22,622 nucleotides of DNA, from NCBI GenBank assembly GCA_964438735.1, contig CAYTLW010000124.1, forward strand, positions 1 to 22,622, written 5' to 3'. Both the position numbers and the translations under genes were made by a program. Shown here in pieces: positions 15,540-22,465 of the stretch; within the stretch, counting starts at the first letter, position 1, and every line of letters begins with the position of its first letter. The stretch is from CAYTLW01 sp964438735 (GTDB taxonomy: Bacteria; Myxococcota_A; UBA9042). The notes beneath the pieces were generated by a model. It was not told the origin of the DNA. It saw nothing but the letters and a program-made list of their open reading frames with translations, and ran no database searches.

Positions 15540-16427
15540 CTACCCCTCGGCGCCGACGTTCAGGGCCGCGATCGCCTCGGCCAGGGCCACCTGCCGCTGC
15601 GCTGCTTGCACGTGCAGGTTTTCGATCAACCGGCCGTCCACCACCACCACGCCGAGCCCCTGCGCGCTGGCCTCAGCGTGGGCGACGATGATCCGCCTGG
15701 CGAACGCGATCTCTGCCTCGTCCGGCGAAAACGCCGCGTTTGCCGCGACGATGGTCTTGGGGTGGATCAGGGTCTTGCCGTCAAAGCCCAGCTCGCGGCC
15801 CTGTCGGCAGGAGGCGGCGAAACCGGCGTCATCGGACAGGTCCAGGTGCACACCGTCCAGCGCCGCGAGGCCGTGCGCCCGGGCGACCAGCAACACGTGG
15901 CTCAGCGAATGGAGGACCGGCAGGCGCGCTGGCGTATGGGCCGCGTGCAGGTCTTTGACCAGGTCGGAGGTGCCCATCACCAGGGCCGTGACGCGCTCGC
16001 TCGCGGTGGCGATCTCTTCGGCGCGCAGGATGCCGAGCGGCGTCTCCATCATGCACATGATGGCCAGGGTTGCTGGCGCGCCGGCTTCGACCATCGCCGC
16101 CTCGAGCTCCTGCACCATGGCGGCGCTCTCCACCTTGGGCAGCAGGATCGCGTGGGCGCCGCAGGTGGCCACCGCAGCCAGGTCGTCCTGTCCCCAGGGC
16201 GTGTCCAGGCCGTTGATGCGCACGATGAGCTCGCGTCCGCCGTATCCACCCTCTCGAACCGCGTCGGCGATCTGCTGACGCCCGAGCGCCTTGGCATCGG
16301 GCGCCACGGCGTCTTCCAAATCCAGGATCAACGCGTCAGCAGGGACCGTGCGCCCCTTGGCCAGGGCGCGGGCGTTGGAGCCGGGCATGTAAAGCATGCT
16401 GCGGCGGGGAACGATGTGGGAGCTCAT
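15540..16427 (-). CDS. CitE-like HpcH/HpaI family CoA-ester lyase or malyl-CoA thioesterase, 295 aa
   Basis: A TIM-barrel enzyme of the citrate lyase beta/malyl-CoA lyase family: MLYMPGSNARALAKG (CoA site), LILDLEDAV (D36, E38, D39), IVRINGLDTPW (R70), ILLPKVE (E100), METPLG (E128) and MGTSDLVK (D155), with GFDGKTLIHPKTI near the end. Length is normal. The start at 16427 overlaps the stop of the upstream gene (ATGA) and has AGGA 8 nt upstream; an in-frame extension of 17 residues is not conserved-looking. Its best resemblance is to CitE-type (S)-malyl-CoA thioesterase/Mcl2 proteins, which hydrolyse malyl-CoA, but lyase activity on (methyl)malyl- or citramalyl-CoA cannot be excluded. No citrate lyase alpha or gamma subunit gene is nearby, so citrate lyase is unlikely. 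Confidence 0.85.
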   Translation of the reverse strand: MSSHIVPRRSMLYMPGSNARALAKGRTVPADALILDLEDAVAPDAKALGRQQIADAVREGGYGGRELIVRINGLDTPWGQDDLAAVATCGAHAILLPKVESAAMVQELEAAMVEAGAPATLAIMCMMETPLGILRAEEIATASERVTALVMGTSDLVKDLHAAHTPARLPVLHSLSHVLLVARAHGLAALDGVHLDLSDDAGFAASCRQGRELGFDGKTLIHPKTIVAANAAFSPDEAEIAFARRIIVAHAEASAQGLGVVVVDGRLIENLHVQAAQRQVALAEAIAALNVGAEG

Positions 16428-17452
16428 GGCTGGTCCTTGCGCGCAAGCATGTCGGCCAGCTCGACCATCACCTTGCACTGCTTGTAGGTGGCGTCATCCT
16501 GCATCTTGCCGTCGATCATCACCGCGCCGCTGCCGTCGCCCATGGCGTCGATGACCTTGCGAGCCCAGAGGACCTCGGCGGCCGGCGGGCTGAACACCTT
16601 GCGGGCGATGGCGATCTGGGCCGGGTGCAGCGACCAGGCGCCGACGCAGCCGAGCAGGAAGGCGTTGCGGAACTGGTCCTCGCAGGCCTGCAGGTCGCGG
16701 ATGTCTCCGAAGGGGCCGTAGTAGGGCAGGATCCCGTGGCTGACACAGGCGTCGACCATGCGCGCCAGGGTGTAGTGCCAGAGATCCTGCTGGGCCGATG
16801 GGCGCGGCGCTTCGGCATCGTCCGGGTCGGGATCTGCGCGCACCAGGTAGCCGGGGTGACCGCCGCCAACGCGGGTGGTCTTCATGCGTCGGGAGGCGGC
16901 CAGGTCGGCCGGGCCCAGGCTCATGCCCTGCATTCGGGGGCTGGCGCCGGCGATGGCTTCGACGTTGGCCACACCCAGGGCGGTCTCGAGCAACGCGTGA
17001 ATGAGAAGCGGGCGCTTCAGGCCGTGGCGGGCCTCCAGCTGGGCCAGCAGGCGGTCGACGTAGTGGATGTCCCAGGGGCCCTCGACCTTGGGGACCATGA
17101 TCACTTGGAGCTTGTCGCCGATCTCGCCCACGAGACGGCTCAGGTCATCGAGTGCCCAGGGGCTGTCCAGGCTGTTCACCCGGGTCCACAGCTGGCAGTC
17201 GCCGAATTCGGTCGCCTTGGCGATGCGGATCAGGCCCTCGCGGGCCGCTACCTTGCGCTCGGTGGGGATGGCGTCTTCCAGGTTGCCCAGCAGCACGTCG
17301 CACTTGGCGACCATGCCCGGCACCTTGGCAGCCATGCGCTCGTTGCTGGGATCGAAGAAGTGAATCATGCGCGAGGGCTTGAAGGGGATCTCGCGCATTG
17401 GCGGCGGGGCGCCGACGGCCTGGGGGCTGAAGAAGTGCCGGGGAGGTCGCAT
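16424..17452 (-). CDS. HpcH/HpaI family CoA-ester lyase (malyl-/beta-methylmalyl-CoA lyase-like), 342 aa
   Basis: A second, longer family member: RHFFSPQAVGAPPPMRE at the N-terminus, LLGNLEDAIP (E59, D60), LWTRVNSLDSPW (R91), VIMVPKVEGPWDIHYVD (E124), LLETALGVANVEAI (E156) and GMSLGPADLAASRRMKTTR (D183). GAVMIDGKMQDDAT lies near the C-terminus. These metal- and CoA-binding landmarks are intact. The inserted MKTTRVGGGHPGYLVRADPD loop marks a subfamily distinct from its neighbour. The ATG at 17452 has GGGAG about 7 nt upstream in the form GGGAGCCCCACCATG, much like the barrel gene at 1536. The gene overlaps its paralogue by 4 nt, so the two are co-translated. Such enzymes split malyl-CoA or beta-methylmalyl-CoA into glyoxylate plus acetyl- or propionyl-CoA. 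The exact substrate is inference. Confidence 0.85.
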   Translation of the reverse strand: MRPPRHFFSPQAVGAPPPMREIPFKPSRMIHFFDPSNERMAAKVPGMVAKCDVLLGNLEDAIPTERKVAAREGLIRIAKATEFGDCQLWTRVNSLDSPWALDDLSRLVGEIGDKLQVIMVPKVEGPWDIHYVDRLLAQLEARHGLKRPLLIHALLETALGVANVEAIAGASPRMQGMSLGPADLAASRRMKTTRVGGGHPGYLVRADPDPDDAEAPRPSAQQDLWHYTLARMVDACVSHGILPYYGPFGDIRDLQACEDQFRNAFLLGCVGAWSLHPAQIAIARKVFSPPAAEVLWARKVIDAMGDGSGAVMIDGKMQDDATYKQCKVMVELADMLARKDQP

Positions 17453-17720
17453 GGTGGGGCTCCCGATGGTCGGGGAGATGGGGCTGATGGNNNNNNNNNN
17501 GGGGGGGGTTGGGCTTGTCGGGGTTTGGGGGGTGGGGGGGGTGGCGCTTGGGGGTGTTGTGGGGGCGGTGTGGTCGGTTGGGGGGGATCGGGCTGCTGGG
17601 GCTGATGGGGCTGATGGGGCTGATAGGGCTGATTGCGCGGCGGAAGCCTAGTCGCGCTGCTCGGCGTCGACAATGCCCGACGGACTCGTTCGGGGACTTG
17701 TAGCGCCCTGCGATGGTCGG
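17453..17720. repeat. G-rich low-complexity spacer with 9-bp tandem repeats and a 10-N gap
   Basis: There is no gene here. Position 17461 onward becomes increasingly G-rich on the plus strand, with 10 Ns at 17491-17500. Five tandem 9-mers of the form GGGCTGATG or GGGCTGCTG occupy 17590-17634, and another GGGCTGATG sits at 17481-17489 just before the gap. The gap therefore lies inside or next to a repeat the assembler could not resolve. Several G3+ runs (17501-17587) could form G-quadruplexes. The short frames across it are Pro- or Gly-rich artefacts. The first bases after 17452 hold the ribosome site of the lyase gene. Confidence 0.75.
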
Positions 17721-18881
17721 TCAGGCGAAGTGGTCGAAGCGCTCGATGCGATAGCTGCCCACCCGCGCCGAGGTCGCCTCGCCAAGGGCCGAGCGCAGGC
17801 TGCGGGCCTGCGCCTCCAGCGCGTCGTCCGCCATGGCGCCCTGCAGACGCGACAGGTAGACGAGGTCTGTGCGACCCAGCTCCACCTCGGCCAGTCGCGC
17901 CACCGTATCCCGCTGGTGAACCGCTGCCGATTCCGCACCACCGAGCCCCACCAGGACCGTGATCGCCAGGCGGAAGCCGCCCGCCTTCATCGTCCGTGCG
18001 ACGTCGATGAAGCGAGACAGGTCGGCGGATTTATCGACCTGCCCGCGCAGGGGGCCATGTCCCGTCTCCAGGCCCAGAGTGGCGTCCGCCAGCCCCGCCT
18101 GCACCAGCTGGCGCCAGTCCGCGGCTGTGCGTTGTCGGCCCCGGTCCGGATCGTAGAAGGCGGCCACGCCACGCTTCCGCTTGCCGACGATGTCCTCACA
18201 GAGTTGCAGTCGCTCGAGCAGCGCGTCCACCGGCAGCGTCAGGGCCGTGCCCGAGTCGAAGAAGATGCCAGTGCGCTCCACCGCCGCGGCGCCCATCAAC
18301 TCGACCACGCCGCGCAGGTGGGCCGCGAAGCGATCCGGGGCCAGCACCTCGAAGCGGCGGTCGGCGTAGAGATCGCAGAAGGTGCAGCGATTGTGTGGGC
18401 AACCAATGGCCGGCTGGACCACCAGGTCACGATAGCGATGGGGCGGTACGATGGAGATGCCGGCGGGATAGACGGCCGAAAAACGGCGCCTCAACTCCGC
18501 AAATCGAGCGGCGGTCCAGGTGCCGGCTGCCGCCAGTCTGCTCAACAGCGTCGCCTCGTCGCCGATCAGGTTGCGGCGCTCCATGGGCAGATCGCGCCAC
18601 AGCCTGCCAAACTCCTCTGCCGCCGCCATGGCGCGCTGATGGACCCTGGCCGCTTCATCGTCGTCGCAGGCCCGCCAACCGTGACCATGGGGCTGCACCA
18701 CGCGGGCGTCCACCGTGCGTCGATAGCGCTCCGAGCCCACCCGCAGGGCCGCCCAGCGTCCCTCGGCGTCAAGGCGTAGCGTCAGGCGATCGGCGTGGTC
18801 GAGCACGCACGCCTGGGGGCCCACCCGCGCGGCCAGTTCAGCACGGGGGGAAGGGGGCGAACTCGGCGAGCGGGCGACCAT
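17721..18881 (-). CDS. Radical SAM protein, 386 aa
   Basis: The cluster motif is GCPHNRCTFCDLY with C161, C166 and C169, i.e. C-x4-C-x2-C, the variant seen in COG1032-type radical SAM proteins with a GC-x-x-N-x-CTFC signature. Barrel strands follow (GIFFDSGTAL, ADATLGLETG, FRLAITVLVGLGG). There is no B12-binding domain, no TRAM domain and no C-terminal extra cluster. Residues 1-140 are an Arg/Ala-rich helical region without recognised family. The reaction cannot be predicted. It diverges from the thioredoxin lipoprotein gene across 109 bp. ATG 18881 has only a weak ribosome site. Confidence 0.85.
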   Translation of the reverse strand: MVARSPSSPPSPRAELAARVGPQACVLDHADRLTLRLDAEGRWAALRVGSERYRRTVDARVVQPHGHGWRACDDDEAARVHQRAMAAAEEFGRLWRDLPMERRNLIGDEATLLSRLAAAGTWTAARFAELRRRFSAVYPAGISIVPPHRYRDLVVQPAIGCPHNRCTFCDLYADRRFEVLAPDRFAAHLRGVVELMGAAAVERTGIFFDSGTALTLPVDALLERLQLCEDIVGKRKRGVAAFYDPDRGRQRTAADWRQLVQAGLADATLGLETGHGPLRGQVDKSADLSRFIDVARTMKAGGFRLAITVLVGLGGAESAAVHQRDTVARLAEVELGRTDLVYLSRLQGAMADDALEAQARSLRSALGEATSARVGSYRIERFDHFA

Positions 18882-18990
18882 GGCTCGACGATATCATCTG
18901 TGCCCGGCGCCGGCAGTGGCCGATGGGGCAACCCCTTGACCACGCTCCGTCCGCCGCGCTGTACTGCCGCTGCTCACAGCGAGGTGTGCC

Positions 18991-19530
18991 TTGAGCCGAC
19001 TACCACCCCCGTTGCTGCTCCTGTTATCCGCCGTCATCTGCCTCGGCGCCTGCGCCGGCGTCCAGACCGTTGAAGGGCCGAAGTCCCCGTTGCCGCCGGT
19101 CGAAGTGCAGGCCGAGCACCTCAACAGCGACAAGGCATTCGACCTGAAGAGCCTGCGCGGCAGCGTCTGCCTGGTGGATGTGTGGGCCTCCTGGTGTGCG
19201 CCCTGTCGCGAGGCGTTGCCCTTCTTCGGCGACCTGCACAAGCGCCTGGCCGCCCGCGGCTTCGAGGTGGTGGCGCTGAGCGTCGACGAAGAAAAGGGGC
19301 CGGCCAAGGCCTTCGTGGCTGACCTGAAGTTGCCTTATGTGCTGGTCTGGGATCGCGATCAGAAGAACGTGGCGCGCCTGGACGTGCCCAAGATGCCGAC
19401 CTCCTTCCTGGTCGATCGACAGGGCCGGACGCGGGCCATGTTCGCTGGCTTCAAGGACGCTGATCGGGCGCTCATCGAGGACATGGTGGTGGCGTTGCTG
19501 GCCGAGTCGGCCACGGCAACAGGCAGCTGA
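18991..19530 (+). CDS. TlpA/ResA-like thioredoxin-fold lipoprotein, 179 aa
   Basis: A TTG start at 18991 is supported by GAGGTG 4 nt upstream and by the lipoprotein signal it opens (PPPLLLLLSAVICLGAC, lipidated C21). The thioredoxin domain covers about 45-172: VDVWASWCAPCREALPFF gives the redox pair C69/C72 and MPTSFLVDRQG carries the cis-Pro. This is the classical TlpA/ResA layout, a membrane-anchored extracytoplasmic reductant often used to keep apocytochrome c Cys reduced or to act in thiol repair. A link to the pentaheme cytochrome at 11544 is plausible but untested; no ccm/res genes lie beside it. It converges on the gene at 19554. Confidence 0.92.
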   Translation: MSRLPPPLLLLLSAVICLGACAGVQTVEGPKSPLPPVEVQAEHLNSDKAFDLKSLRGSVCLVDVWASWCAPCREALPFFGDLHKRLAARGFEVVALSVDEEKGPAKAFVADLKLPYVLVWDRDQKNVARLDVPKMPTSFLVDRQGRTRAMFAGFKDADRALIEDMVVALLAESATATGS

Positions 19531-19553
19531 AACTGGCCCGTTATCGCGTTGGC

Positions 19554-20468
19554 TCAGTGTCGCCAGCCAGGCGGCGGCGCGGCGAAGGCGCGCGGCACAT
19601 CCGCGAAGGGCCGTGCCGACTTGCGCCGCCAGGTATCCGAGCGGTGGCGATGTCGTCGGTAGACATCGATGCCCATGGCGAGCAGTCCGCGGGCGTTGTT
19701 ATAGCGCAGCGATAGCACCCTGTTCGGACGCCAGGAGCGGGCCCGCTTGAAGACCACCTCGGTGGCCGGGGCGTGGCGGCGCTCGCCGAAGCGTGTGCCC
19801 AGTCCCGGTCGGTCCATGGACTTGCGGGCGGACCGGCTGCGCGCGCCACCCAGATCTCCCTTCGCGCTGGCTCTGGGGGGCGCGGGTGCAGATTCCGCTG
19901 CACCAGCCCTGGCCTCATCGCGGTCGTCTGGCCTGTGGTGGCGCCGGTACTTGCGCCAGGGTCGTCGGCGCGGCCGCGGTCGCCGATAGCGCCGCTCTTC
20001 GTAGATGGCCACGCCGATGACGCCGACCTCGCGATCGCTGCCCATGCGCGCGGCGTAGGAGTTGGCCACCGATGAGAAGCGGAAGGTGGCCACGTTGGAC
20101 ATGCTCATCCGGAATCCGTCGACCAGCAGGTGGTCGTGGGGATCGATGATGTAGCCCCGCTTGGTGGTCCGCGCCGGCGTGCCGCTGATGGCGTCGCGGC
20201 CGTCCACCGAGATCACCGCCTCGATGCGGCGTCCAGAGTGATTGTGCACCTTGATGCGGTAGCGCTGGCCGCGCTCGCCCAGCACCCAGGTCCGGCCATT
20301 GTGGTGGAAGGTGCGCAGCGAAGAGCCCCACTGATCGGTGATCTCCAGCTGGTAGGGACCGCTACGCGCCGGCGCGTCGCCGCGCCAGGGGCGGCCCTCG
20401 GAGGTGGCCGAACAGGCGGTGATGACCAGGGTCGACAGGGTGATGCTCAGGGCGATGGACAGACGCAT
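19554..20468 (-). CDS. Uncharacterised lipoprotein with a basic linker, 304 aa
   Basis: The signal is MRLSIALSITLSTLVITAC (lipidated C19). Residues about 38-157 form a conserved-looking domain with RTWVLGERGQRYRIKVHN, RRIEAVISVDGRDAISG, KRGYIIDP and VATFRFSSVANSYAARMGS followed by VGVIGVAIY. A Pro/Arg/Ala-rich linker at about 158-218 (RRYRRPRPRRRPWRKYRRHH) leads to a second piece, GLGTRFGERRHAPATEVVFK and VLSLRYNNARGLLAMGIDV. I recognise this two-part pattern as a widespread protein family without known function, though I cannot name it. ATG 20468 has a very strong SD (GGAGGAGGAG), which lies in a hairpin. The upstream spacer has a 28-bp palindrome. Confidence 0.8.
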   Translation of the reverse strand: MRLSIALSITLSTLVITACSATSEGRPWRGDAPARSGPYQLEITDQWGSSLRTFHHNGRTWVLGERGQRYRIKVHNHSGRRIEAVISVDGRDAISGTPARTTKRGYIIDPHDHLLVDGFRMSMSNVATFRFSSVANSYAARMGSDREVGVIGVAIYEERRYRRPRPRRRPWRKYRRHHRPDDRDEARAGAAESAPAPPRASAKGDLGGARSRSARKSMDRPGLGTRFGERRHAPATEVVFKRARSWRPNRVLSLRYNNARGLLAMGIDVYRRHRHRSDTWRRKSARPFADVPRAFAAPPPGWRH

Positions 20469-20473
20469 GTCTC

Positions 20474-20496
20474 CTCCTCCAGGTGGTCCTGAGGAG
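20474..20496 (-). promoter_or_regulatory. Hairpin that would hide the ribosome binding site of the 20468 gene
   Basis: On the minus strand CTCCT-CAGG pairs with CCTG-G-AGGAG around an ACCA loop (5 bp plus 4 bp with one bulged base). The right arm overlaps most of the GGAGGAGGAG SD at 20471-20480. If formed in the mRNA it would reduce ribosome access and could allow translational control. No riboswitch class is recognised. Confidence 0.4.
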
Positions 20497-20510
20497 CTAA
20501 GACGCGCCGG

Positions 20511-20538
20511 TCTACAAAACGATCTTCACCGTGCACAA
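20511..20538 (-). promoter_or_regulatory. Weak candidate promoter for the 20468 gene
   Basis: Minus strand TTGTGC (20533-20538) and TGTAGA (20511-20516) are 16 nt apart. Match to consensus is partial (-10 three of six). Its interest is position: a start near 20505 would place the centre of the palindrome at 20553-20580 about 61 nt upstream, the classical activator spacing. Confidence 0.25.
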
Positions 20539-20552
20539 CAGCGCCCATCCGC

Positions 20553-20580
20553 TGCAAAAGGGATCTAGATCACTTTTGCA
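20553..20580. promoter_or_regulatory. 28-bp palindrome resembling a CRP/FNR-family operator
   Basis: TGCAAAAG / CTTTTGCA arms flank the perfect palindrome GATCTAGATC, with one mismatched pair (G20561 against A20572), so 13 of 14 positions are symmetric. On the minus strand the core reads AAAAGTGATCTAGATCCCTT, close to the CRP consensus (TGTGA-N6-TCACA in an A/T-flanked palindrome) with one good half-site GTGA and one diverged half TCCC. It lies 15 nt after the apbE stop and about 85 nt before the 20468 start. A terminator is less likely because no T-tract follows the stem. Confidence 0.55.
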
Positions 20581-20594
20581 AAGACGTTGGTGGA

Positions 20595-21713
20595 TCAGGG
20601 CTTTGGCGGGTGCAAAATGCGTAGCCGATCGCCCATGCCCGGACTGGCATGTACGGTGCCCTGGCTGTCGACGAGCACCGCCTCGAGCGCCGGATCGGCG
20701 GTCACCAGCGCCATGGCCTTCTCTCGCCCCATGGCCATCAGCGCCGTCGACAGGGCGTCGGCGTCGGTGCCGGTGGCAGCGATTACCGTCGCGCTGCGCA
20801 GACCCCGTGCGGGCTGGCCGGTGCGCGGATCGAGGATGTGGTGGTAACGCACGCCCTGGTATTCGAAGAAGCGTTCGTAGTCGCCGCTGGTGGACACGTT
20901 GCCGTCGGTCAATTCGATGACCGCAAAGTAGTCCCAGGCCGGACCGCGAGGGTCGCGGATGCCAACGCGCCAGGGTCGACCGGAGCGCCCGCCGGCCACG
21001 CGCACCTGGCCACCGGCCGACATCATGAAGGATTGCGCGCCCAGCGCCTTCAGTGCCTCGGCGGATCGATCCAGGGCCCAGCCCTTGGCGATGCCGCCCA
21101 GACCCAGCTTCATGCCGGCGTTCTTCAACCGCACGGTGCCGGCCTTGTCGTCGATTTGCACCGCTTGCCAGTCGATCAAGGCGAGCCGCCGGGCGATCTC
21201 GTCGGCCGGTGGCGGCTTCGGCTCGCTGGCCTTGAAGTCCCAGACGCCCCAGAGCGCCGCCCAGGTGACATCGAATGCGCCGTCGGTCTTGCGGCCCCAG
21301 TGCAGTCCACGCTTCAGCAGGGATCGCAGGTCTGGAGGTACCGCCACGGGCTGACCGCCGGCCGCTGCGTTGACCGCCGACAGCGGCGATGTCTCCCGCC
21401 ACTCGTTCGCCCGCGCAGCGACCTGGTCGAAAGCCGCCTTCACCGCGTCGCTGGCACCTTGGACGCCCTCGCCAGTGGGCACCATCAGGTCGAGCCGGGT
21501 CGACATGGTCAGGATGGTGCGTTTTTCGTACGTCGTCGTCGCGGGCGGCGCCGAAATCGGACTGGCTGCAGACGACATCGCGGCGGCTTGCGCCTGCGCA
21601 GCGGTGGGCGCAGTGGCGGCGGCAGAATCGCGGGACTTATTGCACCCAAAGGCGCAGACCAGCATCGAGGCGAACGCTACCGCCGATGCCCGTGGATGGC
21701 GCGCCACGCTCAC
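20595..21713 (-). CDS. apbE: ApbE-family FAD:protein FMN transferase, lipoprotein, 372 aa
   Basis: ApbE enzymes covalently attach FMN from FAD to Thr/Ser of envelope redox proteins, using Mg2+. Visible landmarks are KTDGAFDVTW, GLGGIAKGWALDR, a divergent AGGQVRVAG (usually NAGGD), STSGDYERFFEYQGVRYHHI, LDPRTGQPARG and TDADALSTALMAMG with the metal-site Asp. Length is normal. The signal ends CAFGC (lipidated C24), so it acts outside the cytoplasm, followed by a 35-residue Ala/Pro/Ser linker. The GTG at 21713 overlaps the upstream stop as GTGA; a GTG 9 nt earlier and another 6 nt later are alternatives. No NqrB/RnfD/FMN-binding target gene is in the window, so its substrate protein is encoded elsewhere or is unrecognised here. 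Confidence 0.92.
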   Translation of the reverse strand: MSVARHPRASAVAFASMLVCAFGCNKSRDSAAATAPTAAQAQAAAMSSAASPISAPPATTTYEKRTILTMSTRLDLMVPTGEGVQGASDAVKAAFDQVAARANEWRETSPLSAVNAAAGGQPVAVPPDLRSLLKRGLHWGRKTDGAFDVTWAALWGVWDFKASEPKPPPADEIARRLALIDWQAVQIDDKAGTVRLKNAGMKLGLGGIAKGWALDRSAEALKALGAQSFMMSAGGQVRVAGGRSGRPWRVGIRDPRGPAWDYFAVIELTDGNVSTSGDYERFFEYQGVRYHHILDPRTGQPARGLRSATVIAATGTDADALSTALMAMGREKAMALVTADPALEAVLVDSQGTVHASPGMGDRLRILHPPKP

Positions 21714-22465
21714 GGATTGCACAGCTCGAGCACGATTTCGGGCGAAGAGGGGGGGCCGTATGGGCCCTCGAAACGCACCACGCGATGGGGCGGCGCCACC
21801 TCGAACCAGATGTTGTAGCGAGGCAGCAGGGGCTTGGCCAGGCGGGTGACGATGCTGCCCAGGGAGATCCAGTCGTTCAGGTCCGGGTACATCCAGACCT
21901 CGGCCGCCTCAAATCGACCAGCCGGCACGTCGATGGTCTCGCGGCGTCGCACCTCGTAGTAGACGCGCGCCATCATGCGATCGTTGGTCCAGGACCACGC
22001 CGAACGTCGGTTGCCGTCCAGGGGCTGGCCACGCATCACGAAGGGCAGGGTGACCTCTGGATAGGCCGCCGACGGCAGGGCCAGCGGACCGTCCTGCCAG
22101 TTCACCTGCTCGACTCGGCAGGGGCCGTCGTTGCCGCCGAGCTCGCGTCGGAAGTGCAGCACATCCAAGCCGTCGCTGGCGTCGCAGACGAGCGTTTCGT
22201 CCAAGCCGAGGCCGCCGATCAGGTGGGTGATGTGCAGCTCGAGCCGGCGTTGGCCATCTTCGTCCGTCCCGATGCGGGTGGTCACGCTGCTTTTGACGTC
22301 GCCCTTGCCAAAGAGCTCCTCGGCGCTCAGCACGGTCTTGAACTTGGGTTTGGGGCGGGGTTTGACGACGTAGTGTTGGGTCTCCTCGATCCAGCCGTTC
22401 TTTTGCTGCGCCGTGGCGCCGGGACCGGCAAGGAGATCGGGGACCTGGAAGGGTTGGATGGTCAT
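21710..22465 (-). CDS. Uncharacterised protein upstream of apbE, 251 aa
   Basis: No signal peptide or membrane segment is apparent from MTIQPFQVPDLL. The chain has beta-rich segments (RRLELHITHLIGGLGL, LPSAAYPEVTLPFVMRG) and a C-terminal pattern RRETIDVPAGRFEAAEVW, then LLPRYNIWFEVAPPHRVVRFEGPYGPP. The 'TIxVPAGxFxAxxV' followed by a W-F-x-x-xPPHRVVRFEGP segment resembles proteins related to DUF3108, but this is a weak pattern match. Its stop overlaps the apbE start, so co-translation is likely and it may be involved with apbE's partner. ATG 22465 lacks an SD and lies close to the degraded end of the contig. Confidence 0.65.
   Translation of the reverse strand: MTIQPFQVPDLLAGPGATAQQKNGWIEETQHYVVKPRPKPKFKTVLSAEELFGKGDVKSSVTTRIGTDEDGQRRLELHITHLIGGLGLDETLVCDASDGLDVLHFRRELGGNDGPCRVEQVNWQDGPLALPSAAYPEVTLPFVMRGQPLDGNRRSAWSWTNDRMMARVYYEVRRRETIDVPAGRFEAAEVWMYPDLNDWISLGSIVTRLAKPLLPRYNIWFEVAPPHRVVRFEGPYGPPSSPEIVLELCNP

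Noticed and set aside
15540..16427. Citrate lyase beta subunit
   Set aside because: No alpha, gamma or accessory lyase genes are nearby, and the paired paralogue fits malyl-CoA-type chemistry better.
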